DNA from: Kangiellaceae bacterium
GTDB lineage: Bacteria > Pseudomonadota > Gammaproteobacteria > Enterobacterales > Kangiellaceae
NCBI GenBank assembly: GCA_026196875.1
Contig: JAPHTP010000005.1
Coordinates: 62,001-126,000, forward strand
Direction: 5' to 3'
DNA length: 64,000 nucleotides
This document shows positions 19,692-27,952 of this stretch, in pieces. Below the pieces are notes generated by a model, which searched no databases, had not been told where the DNA came from, and worked only from the letters and a program-made list of their open reading frames with translations. Both the position numbers and the translations under genes were made by a program. Every line of letters starts with the position of its first letter. The first letter of the stretch is position 1.

Positions 19692-21362
19692 CTATCCCTC
19701 CAGCATCGCTTGGTTTGCTGTATTAGGTGGCACTAACGGCCACACGTTTTGGTCTTCGTTAATTCTTACATGTAGTAAATAAGCGTTTTCAGATTTCACC
19801 ATTCTCTGAAGTGCACCTGTTACCTCTCCGGGCTGCGAGATAGTCTCCGCTTGAATATCGAACGCTTGTGCTAACTGAAGAAAATCAGGATTATCTGATA
19901 AATCAGTTTCACTAAAGCGCTTGTCAAAAAATAATCTCTGCCACTGCCTAACCATTCCAAGTTTGGTATTGTCAATTAACAATATTTTTACTGGCAAGTT
20001 AAACCGTTTGATGGTGCCCAACTCCTGTACATTCATCATAAATGAACCATCACCACTTACCGCGATTACACAATCATCAGGACGTGACATTTGTGCGCCG
20101 ATGGCCGCGGGCAAACCGAACCCCATTGTTCCTAGAGCACCACTCGTCAATAAATTTCTGGGCTCTGCAAATTTCATGTGTTGGGCTACCCACATTTGGT
20201 GCTGGCCGACATCTGTAGTTATAACGCTAGTTTGCTCCATCAATTGACTCAGTTCATTTAACATTGATGTTGGGTCAATATTTCCCGTCGGATTATTTGC
20301 ATTAGCTAGATACTTAAAGCCAGTTTCCTCTGATAGCTCAATACATTTTTTTCGCCATACACTAAAATCAACTTCGGTTGTTAACTTGGGTAAACTCTTT
20401 TTAAAATCGCCTAACACTGTCACGTCTGCGGGCCTTAACTTGCTCACCTCAGCCGGGTCAACATCAAAGTGAATAACTTTCGCCCTGGGTGCAAATTCAT
20501 CTAGTTTTCCTGTAACACGATCATCAAAGCGAGCACCAACCGCAATTAATAGATCACACTCTTGTACAGCCAAATTCGAAGCCTTAGTTCCATGCATTCC
20601 TATCATCCCCAGATATCCATGGTCCTGAGGGTCAAGCGCTCCTAACCCCTTCAAAGTAGAAACACTAGGTAGGCCTGTCGACTGAACAAAAAACCTCAGC
20701 TCTTCAACAGCGTTACCTAAAGAAACACCGCCACCAACATATAAAACGGGTTTACTCGCGTGCCTTAACAGTTGGTTCGCCTTTTCGATCGAGTCAGTCT
20801 GTGCAACAGGCAACTCCTGAGTTTCAACAAGAACCGGTTTCGAACTCGCTTCTGCCAGTTGCAAATCTTTCGGGATATCAACAATTACGGCACCCGGTCT
20901 TCCACTTGTGGCTATTTCAAAAGCTTTATGTAAAGTCGATTCAAGTTCCTCAATTTCGGTAACTTGAAAGGAATGCTTAGTCACCGCCAAAGATAATCCA
21001 ACAACATCTATCTCCTGAAACGCATCGGTCCCCATTAAAGGCGAAGCAACTTGGCCGGTTATTGCAACTACGGGAACTGAGTCGGCAGTTGCATCAGCCA
21101 GCCCTGTGATTAAATTGGTAACGCCAGGACCTGAAGTTGCAAAACAAACACCAACCTTTCCACTGGCCTTGGCGTAACCCAACGCAGAAAATGCAGCACC
21201 TTGTTCGTGACGACATAAATAATGCTTAACTTCACTATCATATAGCGCATCGTACAAGGGCATGATTGCACCGCCCGGATAACCAAACACAGTATCAACG
21301 CCGTACCGCTTCAACACTTCGAGCGTTAAATTCGCGCCATTCATTTGTTGGTAGCTCCGCAA
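19692..21362 (-). CDS. ilvG: Acetolactate synthase II large subunit
   Basis: The 556-residue ThDP enzyme condenses pyruvate with pyruvate or 2-oxobutanoate. The catalytic Glu lies in the N-terminal region [19 protein letters not shown]. The ThDP/Mg motif is [14 protein letters not shown] with the downstream Asn in IDNTKLGMV. It is the first structural gene of ilvGMEDA and is intact, unlike the frameshifted ilvG of E. coli K-12. It lies directly behind the leader peptide and attenuator. Confidence 0.97.
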   Translation of the reverse strand: MRSYQQMNGANLTLEVLKRYGVDTVFGYPGGAIMPLYDALYDSEVKHYLCRHEQGAAFSALGYAKASGKVGVCFATSGPGVTNLITGLADATADSVPVVAITGQVASPLMGTDAFQEIDVVGLSLAVTKHSFQVTEIEELESTLHKAFEIATSGRPGAVIVDIPKDLQLAEASSKPVLVETQELPVAQTDSIEKANQLLRHASKPVLYVGGGVSLGNAVEELRFFVQSTGLPSVSTLKGLGALDPQDHGYLGMIGMHGTKASNLAVQECDLLIAVGARFDDRVTGKLDEFAPRAKVIHFDVDPAEVSKLRPADVTVLGDFKKSLPKLTTEVDFSVWRKKCIELSEETGFKYLANANNPTGNIDPTSMLNELSQLMEQTSVITTDVGQHQMWVAQHMKFAEPRNLLTSGALGTMGFGLPAAIGAQMSRPDDCVIAVSGDGSFMMNVQELGTIKRFNLPVKILLIDNTKLGMVRQWQRLFFDKRFSETDLSDNPDFLQLAQAFDIQAETISQPGEVTGALQRMVKSENAYLLHVRINEDQNVWPLVPPNTANQAMLEG

Positions 21363-21403
21363 TTAAAAAGTTGTTGTTTCAATTTTTTTGGTCCATTTAG
21401 TAA

Positions 21404-21435
21404 AAAACCCCCGGTTCTTTCGAAGCGGGGGTTTT
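21404..21435 (-). terminator. ilv attenuator terminator
   Basis: A perfect 10-bp hairpin on the minus strand (AAAACCCCCG / CGGGGGTTTT, 12-nt loop) is followed by a U-run, 18 nt after the leader peptide stop and 41 nt before ilvG. The 5' arm (CCCCCGC) can instead pair over 7 bp with GCGGGGG at 21,468-21,474, which lies inside leader codons 22-24 and would form the competing antiterminator. Confidence 0.92.
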
Positions 21436-21452
21436 GTTAGCGTTTGTTTTTG

Positions 21453-21539
21453 TTAAACGATAGCTGTCCCCCGCGGAGATATAATAATCACCACGACGAG
21501 AATAATAATGCTGTTCAATTTTGAAATTAGCTTGTTCAT
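21453..21539 (-). CDS. ilvL: ilv operon leader peptide
   Basis: This is a 28-codon ORF, too short for routine gene calling, that begins MNKLISKLNS and continues with the run IIILVVVIII at codons 11-20. Eleven of its first 20 codons after Met are Ile, Val or Leu. The E. coli IlvL peptide has the same character. A ribosome stalled for lack of charged tRNA on the early control codons would leave codons 22-24 free to pair with the terminator arm, allowing transcription into ilvG. A ribosome that reaches the stop would cover that segment and let the terminator form. Confidence 0.92.
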   Translation of the reverse strand: MNKLISKLNSIIILVVVIIISPRGTAIV

Positions 21540-22036
21540 TAAACTTGTTTGCTTTTTAAAAACCTACTGTTTTAAAAAAAGATCCCGCATTGCTATTGTT
21601 AAAAGAAATCTCAACTTAAAATTTTTAATCGCAAAGAATATTTCCACACAGGAGTACACCCAGTGCAATTAACTGATGTGCATATAAGTATCATAGAGTT
21701 TTAAATTAATACAAATAACTTTTTGAGAAGGACAAGGAACTTTCAATTCTGCAACACGTTTTAAGGCTTTCAAAAGTCAATTAATGCTTTGCCACCAATG
21801 AATAAACCGCTTACAAAACAATAAGATAGATTCCTATTTTTTTATGAGGCTATAGCAATGAGTTCTCCAACAGACCAATACTAACTTTTAGTTATATCAC
21901 CCTGCTAGTTCGTTAACGCTACGGAATATTGGCTTTTAGCCATTTACGCTTACGTAAATGACAGGTCAGTATTATCGCGAAGAAACCTCTTACTATTGTG
22001 GGTTATTTCTTTTTCAGCTCGCTAAATAAGATCGAA
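21540..22036. other. Intergenic region between ilvL and the GNAT-family gene
   Basis: About 500 nt, AT-rich, with no credible gene. It should carry the ilv promoter (minus strand), though no clear consensus boxes can be named. A perfect 8-bp inverted repeat with a 4-nt loop (CATTTACG / CGTAAATG) lies at 21,941-21,960, without a U-run. Confidence 0.6.
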
Positions 22037-23230
22037 TTATTGAGCCTTAACAACACTTCGTTCTGGTGCTTCTTCATACGGAATATGTCCGAACAACTGA
22101 CGAAGCATAAAATTCACCACGGGGACTCTGTGTCTCGCCCAAACGTAAGCATCGACGGGTTTCGCTCCTAAATTAGCTTTCGGTTCCAATGCAGTGCGCC
22201 CAAACGAAATTGTTTTCAATCCTCGTTCGATAGCACATTCAATAACTAGTTGAAGTAACCGAAAATACACCGGCATTTGCTTGTTTATCTCGTAATCAAC
22301 ACCTACGTAATAGGCTATAGCCTTATCTCCATCAATAATTATCGAAATGAATCCAACTATCGCTTCATCGTTTTGGATTACGAAGCAAACGAACTTATCA
22401 CCCAACGATTCTGCTAGTCCACAAAAATAACCTTCAGGCAGGGTGGCTAATCGTGTCGTGGATTTATTTTCAACATTTAAATATAACTGATAAAGCTTTC
22501 GATCTATCTCCTGTGTAACTTCAACTTGCTCACACCGATAGCCATTTTTCTCAACGGCTTTAGCAATTTTTTTGACTTTACTTCGATACTTTGAAGTTAA
22601 CATTGCCAGGTAATCATCAAAATCATTAATGGATTTGTCTAAGGTTAAAACCATGTCTGGGTCAGTTTTGATCTTTCTATAGCTATACCTTTCCACAACA
22701 CTCGAATGTGCAAGTTGCTCTCCTTTTATATCTTTGATCATGGCAAAATCGACAGCACCATTTAAATGTTCTGCTTTGCGCAATCGGTAGGTTACTTCAG
22801 CGACTACACGCCAGGCAGTTTCCAAGTCAACCGACTTATCAAATGCGACGCCATGCAGTCCGCTTGAAACTAGATTGCCACAAACGATCATTCTTTCTTT
22901 ATAGCTGGCAGCGACTTTTTCCTTAACTTCATTGCAGGAATGGATGAAGTTAAGCCCTGTAATCTCTGCAATTTGACAGGCAATAACGACAACAGGCTTA
23001 TTGCCTGAATATGCGATGGCATATCGTTGTTCGGTATTAGCGGGAGAGAACTTTTCAATCGTAGCAAGATAATCTTGACTCATAAATACACTGCCTTGAG
23101 CCGCAACTATTTGCCAATCTCCTTGATTTACGAAACCTATGCTGTCTGCAAGAACATATTTAAAACCAAGGGGAGTACTCCTTTCTTTATGCCTTTTTAC
23201 TTTGTCTTTAAGACGATTTATAACTTTCAT
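22037..23230 (-). CDS. GNAT/FemAB-like acyltransferase of unknown substrate
   Basis: The 397-residue soluble protein has the look of the FemAB-like/GNAT superfamily. The C-terminal half contains LYQLYLNVENKSTTRL, then FVCFVIQNDEAIVGFISIIIDGDKAIAYYVGVDYE and RLLQLVIECAIERGLKTISFGRTALEPKANLGAK, the usual strand-helix-strand order of the acyl-CoA or aminoacyl fold. The substrate cannot be read from sequence. A good ribosome site (AAGGAAAGG) precedes the ATG. It is a single gene, convergent with nothing and divergent from ppnN. Confidence 0.65.
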   Translation of the reverse strand: MKVINRLKDKVKRHKERSTPLGFKYVLADSIGFVNQGDWQIVAAQGSVFMSQDYLATIEKFSPANTEQRYAIAYSGNKPVVVIACQIAEITGLNFIHSCNEVKEKVAASYKERMIVCGNLVSSGLHGVAFDKSVDLETAWRVVAEVTYRLRKAEHLNGAVDFAMIKDIKGEQLAHSSVVERYSYRKIKTDPDMVLTLDKSINDFDDYLAMLTSKYRSKVKKIAKAVEKNGYRCEQVEVTQEIDRKLYQLYLNVENKSTTRLATLPEGYFCGLAESLGDKFVCFVIQNDEAIVGFISIIIDGDKAIAYYVGVDYEINKQMPVYFRLLQLVIECAIERGLKTISFGRTALEPKANLGAKPVDAYVWARHRVPVVNFMLRQLFGHIPYEEAPERSVVKAQ

Positions 23231-23435
23231 AACCTTTCCTTAAGTATTTTTCATGCTTTATTCAGACTCATTAACTTACCTAAGATATTAACCAAAGCTA
23301 TTGATTTAAAGGAGGAAAGTGTAAGAAAGATTAAATAATGCTACTTTGAGTAGCATATCGGAAATAATGATATGTGAAACTCGGATGTAATAAATTTGTC
23401 TATAATTAAAAGGAAGAAGTAACAAAAGGTAGTAT

Positions 23436-24833
23436 ATGATTCTGGATCATCAAATAACTAATATATCGTCTCGCCCCACCATTAACGCATCAGTCACTCC
23501 ACGAGGAAGTCTGGAAATCCTTTCACAACTCGAAGTTGAGAAGTTGAAAAAAGTAGGTGAAAACGGACTTTACGCATTGTTTCGCCAGTGCGCCCTGGCA
23601 ATTTTAAATACCGGCTCGGATAGTGATAATGCTAAAACTATAATGGAAGCTTATCCTGACTTTGAAATTGAAATTATCCAACAGGACCGTGGAATTAGAT
23701 TAAATCTGATCAACGCTCCGGCAAACGCTTTTGTTGACGGATACATGATCACATCAAGTCGTGAAATGCTTTTTAGCGCAATGCGAGATATTGTGTATTC
23801 CGAAGCAGAAAGATTGCGCAAACAAAGCGATCTATCAAAAGGTGTTGGCATAACCGACTATGTTTTCCATCTTTTACGCAATGCCAATATTTTTAAAAGT
23901 GGCGAACATCCCAATATGGTTGTGTGCTGGGGTGGGCACTCAATATCCGATGAAGAGTATAAATATACCAAAAATGTTGGTCATGCTCTCGGTTTGCGTG
24001 GTCTTGATATTTGCACTGGCTGCGGCCCGGGAGCAATGAAGGGACCAATGAAAGGTGCGACTATTGCTCACGCCAAACAGAAAATTTCTGACTCTAGATT
24101 TTTAGGGTTAACTGAACCGGGAATTATTGCCGCAGAAGCACCGAACCCTATCGTAAATGAATTAGTAATTCTGCCTGATATAGAAAAAAGGCTGGAGTCT
24201 TTTGTACGAGTAGCACACGGCATTATTATTTTTCCTGGCGGAGCAGGTACGGCCGAGGAACTACTCTATTTGCTAGGTATTTTGCTTGATCCCGAAAATA
24301 AAGATAATCCTTTTCCTTTGGTTTTGACAGGCCCCAAAGATGCGGAACCCTACTTTCAACAGCTACATGAATTTATTAATGATACTTTAGGGTTTGAAGC
24401 TCAGCAGAAATATAAAATAGTGATTGATGATCCGGAAGAGGTCGCCAGGACCATGGCTCAAGGAACTAAAGAGATCTTGAAGTTCAGGCGAAAAGTTAAT
24501 GACGCTTTCTATTTCAATTGGAATTTAAAGATTCGTGAAGATTTTCAAAAACCCTTTGAACCGACTCATGACAATATGTCCCAGTTAGAGCTAAGCAAAG
24601 ACCTGCCGACGCATGTTCTTGCCGCTAACCTAAGAAGGATCTTTTCTGGAATTGTGTCGGGTAATGTAAAAGAAAGTGGAATCCGTGCAATAGAAGAGTT
24701 TGGTCCATATAAAATTGATGGCGAAAAAGAAATCATGCAACCTCTCGACAAATTACTGAAGGCATTTGTAACGCAGCACAGGATGAAACTTCCAGGTAGC
24801 AAGTACGAACCTTGTTATCAATTAGTCGACTAG
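23436..24833 (+). CDS. ppnN: Nucleotide 5'-monophosphate nucleosidase PpnN (LOG family)
   Basis: The 465 residues compare with 454 in E. coli PpnN (formerly YgdH). The Rossmann-like LOG core shows VCWGGHSISDEEY, the GCGPGAMKGPMKGA segment and the nucleotide-binding loop PGGAGTAEELLYLLGI. PpnN-specific N- and C-terminal extensions flank it. It cleaves purine and pyrimidine monophosphates to base plus ribose 5-phosphate and is controlled by (p)ppGpp in E. coli. It ends in a terminator shared with the convergent pnp gene. Confidence 0.94.
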   Translation: MILDHQITNISSRPTINASVTPRGSLEILSQLEVEKLKKVGENGLYALFRQCALAILNTGSDSDNAKTIMEAYPDFEIEIIQQDRGIRLNLINAPANAFVDGYMITSSREMLFSAMRDIVYSEAERLRKQSDLSKGVGITDYVFHLLRNANIFKSGEHPNMVVCWGGHSISDEEYKYTKNVGHALGLRGLDICTGCGPGAMKGPMKGATIAHAKQKISDSRFLGLTEPGIIAAEAPNPIVNELVILPDIEKRLESFVRVAHGIIIFPGGAGTAEELLYLLGILLDPENKDNPFPLVLTGPKDAEPYFQQLHEFINDTLGFEAQQKYKIVIDDPEEVARTMAQGTKEILKFRRKVNDAFYFNWNLKIREDFQKPFEPTHDNMSQLELSKDLPTHVLAANLRRIFSGIVSGNVKESGIRAIEEFGPYKIDGEKEIMQPLDKLLKAFVTQHRMKLPGSKYEPCYQLVD

Positions 24834-24848
24834 ATTTCTCTATGCATA

Positions 24849-24878
24849 AAAAAACGCAGCTCGATGGCTGCGTTTTTT
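24849..24878. terminator. Bidirectional terminator between ppnN and pnp
   Basis: A 12-bp perfect stem (A-tract plus CGCAGC / GCTGCG plus T-tract, 6-nt loop) lies 16 nt past the ppnN stop and 18 nt past the pnp stop. A and T runs on both sides make it work in either direction. Confidence 0.92.
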
Positions 24879-24895
24879 CGCCAATGAAAGATAGC

Positions 24896-27058
24896 TTATT
24901 CGTTCGAGTTACCTTCAGTTGACTCTGCTGCGTCTGCTTGAGGAGCTTCAGCTGGCTCTTCTTTTGGCGCAGGAGGATCAAGAAGCACTTTACGGCTTAA
25001 ACGAATTCGGCCTTGACGGTCAACTTCAAGCACCTTAACTTCAATTTCCTGACCTACTTCAAGATAATCAGCAACTTTATTTACACGCTCATGTGCAATT
25101 TGAGAAATATGCACAAGACCTGTCTTGTTACCCATAAAGTCAACAAACGCACCGAAGTCTGCAATTTTAGCAACAGTACCGGTGTAAACTTTACCCTCTT
25201 CAACATCTTCAGTTAGTTCTTTAACTCGTTGAACAGCTAAGTCTGATGAAGTCTTTTCAACCGCTGCAATCTTAACAGTACCATCTTCTTCAATTTCGAT
25301 AGTCGCACCAGTTTCTTCAGTTAACGCACGAATTGTCGCACCACCTTTACCGATAACATCACCAATTTTTTGTGGGTCAATTTTAATCATTGTGATGCGC
25401 GGAGCAAATGGTGAGATATCATCACGAGCAGTTCCAATCGCTTCGTTCATGACCTTAAGGATATGTAGTCGACCACCTTTCGCCTGGTGAAGAGCTTTTT
25501 CCATGATCTCCTGGTTAATACCTTCAATCTTGATATCCATCTGCAGCGCGGTGATACCATTTTCAGAACCGGCAACTTTAAAGTCCATATCACCTAAGTG
25601 ATCTTCATCACCTAAAATATCTGAAAGAACAACGTAGTCGTCCCCTTCTTTAACCAATCCCATTGCGATACCAGCAACCGGCGCTTTAACCGGAACCCCA
25701 GCATCCATCAATGCCAAGCTCGTTCCACAAACAGATGCCATAGAGCTAGAACCATTTGATTCAGTAATTTCTGATACAACACGAATGGTATAAGGGAAGT
25801 CCACTTGTGAAGGAATTACTGCTTGAGTGCCGCGCTTTGCTAATTTACCGTGACCGATTTCACGGCGCTTAGGCGCTCCCATGAATCCAGCTTCACCAAC
25901 ACAGTATGGAGGGAAGTTATAATGCAACATAAAGGTTTCTTTAGTTTCACCTAAAATGCCGTCCTGGATTTGTGCGTCACGCTCAGTCCCTAAAGTAGCG
26001 ACAACCAATGCTTGAGTCTCACCGCGAGTGAAAAGCGCTGAACCATGGGTTCTTGGCAGAACACCAGTGCGAACGTAAAGTGCACGAACCATGTCATGTT
26101 CACGACCGTCGATACGAGGCTCACCCGCAATAACTCGAGTACGAACCACAGATTTTTCAGTTTTTGAGAATGCAGCTTTTACTTCATCGGCCGTTGGAGC
26201 ACCTTCTTCTTCAGTTACAACTTCTGCAACTAGCGCTTCACGAACTTCACCAAGTTTATCTTGGCGCTCCATTTTATCGGCGATAGAGTAAGCTTGAACG
26301 ATTGCATCTCTTGCTTTTGACTCAACGAGTTCTAGCACAGATGTATTTTCTTCTGGAGCTTGCCAATCCCATTTTTCTGTTCCAGCCTCAGCTGCAAACT
26401 CCTGGATTGCTTTAATAGCGACTTGCATTTCTGCATGGCCGAACATTACCGCGCCAAGCATAATAGATTCTGAAAGTTCTTTCGCTTCAGACTCAACCAT
26501 CAATACCGCATTTTCAGTACCGGCTACAGTTAAATCAAGTTCTGACTCCGCCATTTCTGGAATTGAACCGTTAAGAATGTATTCACCATTTTTATATCCT
26601 ACGCGAGCAGCACCAACTGGCCCGTTGAAAGGAAGACCCGAAACAGCGACAGACGCGGAAGCACCAAGTAATGCTACTAATTGAGGGTCAATTTCAGGGT
26701 TGATAGAAATTACCGTACAAATGACCTGAACTTCATTTTTAAAGCCTTTCGGAAAAAGAGGACGAAGTGGACGGTCAATTAGACGTGCAGTTAAAGTCTC
26801 TGCATCTGAAGGTCGATTTTCGCGCTTGATAAATCCACCGGGGATTTTACCGGCAGCGTAACGTTTTTCTTGGTAGTTAACTGTCAGAGGGAAGAAATCC
26901 TGGCCTTCTTTAACATCTTTTTTACCAACAGTTGAAACAAGAACAGTAGTTCCTTCAACGTCAATAATTACACAGCCAGAAGCTTGGCGAGCAATCTCAC
27001 CGGTTTCTAAAATGACGGTTCTGCCACCAAATTGAAATGATTTTTTAATCGGATTCAC
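24896..27058 (-). CDS. pnp: Polynucleotide phosphorylase
   Basis: The 720-residue 3'-5' exoribonuclease is a degradosome component. Two RNase PH domains frame a helical linker. A KH domain ([20 protein letters not shown]) and an S1 domain ([20 protein letters not shown]) follow, then an acidic, Ala/Glu-rich tail. The length is close to E. coli PNPase (711). rpsO lies upstream in the usual rpsO-pnp order, separated by a terminator and a leader hairpin probably cut by RNase III. Confidence 0.98.
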   Translation of the reverse strand: MNPIKKSFQFGGRTVILETGEIARQASGCVIIDVEGTTVLVSTVGKKDVKEGQDFFPLTVNYQEKRYAAGKIPGGFIKRENRPSDAETLTARLIDRPLRPLFPKGFKNEVQVICTVISINPEIDPQLVALLGASASVAVSGLPFNGPVGAARVGYKNGEYILNGSIPEMAESELDLTVAGTENAVLMVESEAKELSESIMLGAVMFGHAEMQVAIKAIQEFAAEAGTEKWDWQAPEENTSVLELVESKARDAIVQAYSIADKMERQDKLGEVREALVAEVVTEEEGAPTADEVKAAFSKTEKSVVRTRVIAGEPRIDGREHDMVRALYVRTGVLPRTHGSALFTRGETQALVVATLGTERDAQIQDGILGETKETFMLHYNFPPYCVGEAGFMGAPKRREIGHGKLAKRGTQAVIPSQVDFPYTIRVVSEITESNGSSSMASVCGTSLALMDAGVPVKAPVAGIAMGLVKEGDDYVVLSDILGDEDHLGDMDFKVAGSENGITALQMDIKIEGINQEIMEKALHQAKGGRLHILKVMNEAIGTARDDISPFAPRITMIKIDPQKIGDVIGKGGATIRALTEETGATIEIEEDGTVKIAAVEKTSSDLAVQRVKELTEDVEEGKVYTGTVAKIADFGAFVDFMGNKTGLVHISQIAHERVNKVADYLEVGQEIEVKVLEVDRQGRIRLSRKVLLDPPAPKEEPAEAPQADAAESTEGNSNE

Positions 27059-27109
27059 GATTTATCCTTAATTAATTTATGATCTCTTTTTAGATCAATG
27101 TTTATCTTT

Positions 27110-27190
27110 GTCTAGACTATTCATTTAGGTACTTGTTAGTTGAGTATTTGAGCCCAATTAGGACAAATCGCCCAAATGAATAACCTAGAC
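27110..27190 (-). promoter_or_regulatory. pnp leader stem-loop, probable RNase III autoregulation site
   Basis: Two arms of about 20 nt (27,110-27,130 and 27,170-27,190) pair at 17 positions around one 2x2 internal loop and one mismatch. The outer stem is GTCTAG/CTAGAC and the inner is TATTCATTT/AAATGAATA. The base of the stem is about 50 nt upstream of the pnp start. E. coli pnp carries a similar long leader hairpin, cut by RNase III and then processed by PNPase to shut off its own synthesis. The same role here is inferred from position and shape. Confidence 0.7.
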
Positions 27191-27418
27191 ACGTTTTAAA
27201 AGAATTTAACCTGTTTGACTGAACAGATTATCAGCAAAAGACCTTTCGCTGTTGGTTCGACAAGATAACAGGAAGCATCATTAGCGGCTATCCTTATCAC
27301 CTATAACCAATTAATTCTCAAGCAATTTTAGTCGATTTCAACTCAAATATCTCAATAACTCAATATTTGATTTAAAAAGCGCCTTTATCTTAAGAAATAT
27401 TGGTGAACCTGAAAAGAC

Positions 27419-27444
27419 AAAAAGGGGCCTGAAGGCCCCTTTTT
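27419..27444 (-). terminator. Intrinsic terminator after rpsO
   Basis: A strong stem (AAAAAGGGGCC / GGCCCCTTTTT) begins 12 nt past the rpsO stop and is followed on the minus strand by Ts. It should limit but, by analogy with E. coli, not abolish read-through into pnp. Confidence 0.9.
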
Positions 27445-27456
27445 TAGATTCATCGC

Positions 27457-27726
27457 TTATCGACGTAGTCCTAAACGACCAATCAAGGAAGTGTATCTTT
27501 CGACATCTTTACCTTTTAGGTAGTCAAGAAGTTTACGACGTTGGCTTACCATTCTTAACAAACCACGACGCGAATGATGGTCATGGATATGCTCTTTAAA
27601 GTGGCCTTGCAAGTGGTTGATCTGGTGGCTTAAAAGTGCAACCTGAACTTCAGGTGACCCTGTATCGCCTTCTCCACGTGCATATTCTGCAACGATCTGT
27701 GCTTTCGCTTCAGCAGTTAGTGACAT
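27457..27726 (-). CDS. rpsO: 30S ribosomal protein uS15
   Basis: With the ATG at 27726 the protein is 89 residues, the standard S15 length, beginning [20 protein letters not shown] ribosome site precedes this ATG. A start ten codons further out would add residues not seen in S15. Family signatures include [17 protein letters not shown] and the C-terminal [13 protein letters not shown]15 binds 16S rRNA early in 30S assembly. Confidence 0.98.
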   Translation of the reverse strand: MSLTAEAKAQIVAEYARGEGDTGSPEVQVALLSHQINHLQGHFKEHIHDHHSRRGLLRMVSQRRKLLDYLKGKDVERYTSLIGRLGLRR

Positions 27727-27772
27727 TCTAAATACTCCAAATAAGTAACTGATCAATCCGTAACTGAAATCA

Positions 27773-27837
27773 GTACAATTTAAACAACGACAAAGCCGAT
27801 CACTAATTCAGCCCTGTCAGGACGGGGCGAATTGTAC
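27773..27837. promoter_or_regulatory. Nested inverted repeats upstream of rpsO
   Basis: An outer 8-bp inverted repeat (GTACAATT / AATTGTAC) encloses a GC-rich hairpin at 27,811-27,828 (GCCCTGTC / GACGGGGC). It lies 50-110 nt upstream of the rpsO start. It could be part of the rpsO promoter or leader, possibly an S15 autoregulatory structure as in E. coli. The role is not shown by sequence. Confidence 0.35.
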
Positions 27838-27896
27838 AGGAGGTGATCGCAGCAAGCAAGCGTCGAGCAGTAATAATTTTGATAATGGTCGGTGCG

Positions 27897-27926
27897 GCTC
27901 AAGCCAAAGATTACGGGGGCTTGAGC
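27897..27926 (-). terminator. Stem-loop after the 27,953-30,688 receptor gene
   Basis: A perfect 9-bp stem (GCTCAAGCC / GGCTTGAGC, 12-nt loop) lies 27 nt past the receptor stop codon. No U-run follows on the minus strand, so it is only a weak candidate terminator or mRNA-end stabiliser. Confidence 0.4.
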
Positions 27927-27952
27927 ATAAATTTGGGGATCCTGCCAGGTGG

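Noticed and set aside
27727-27756. Longer S15 start
   Set aside because: Ten extra residues are not part of the highly conserved S15; the inner ATG has a good ribosome site and gives 89 residues.
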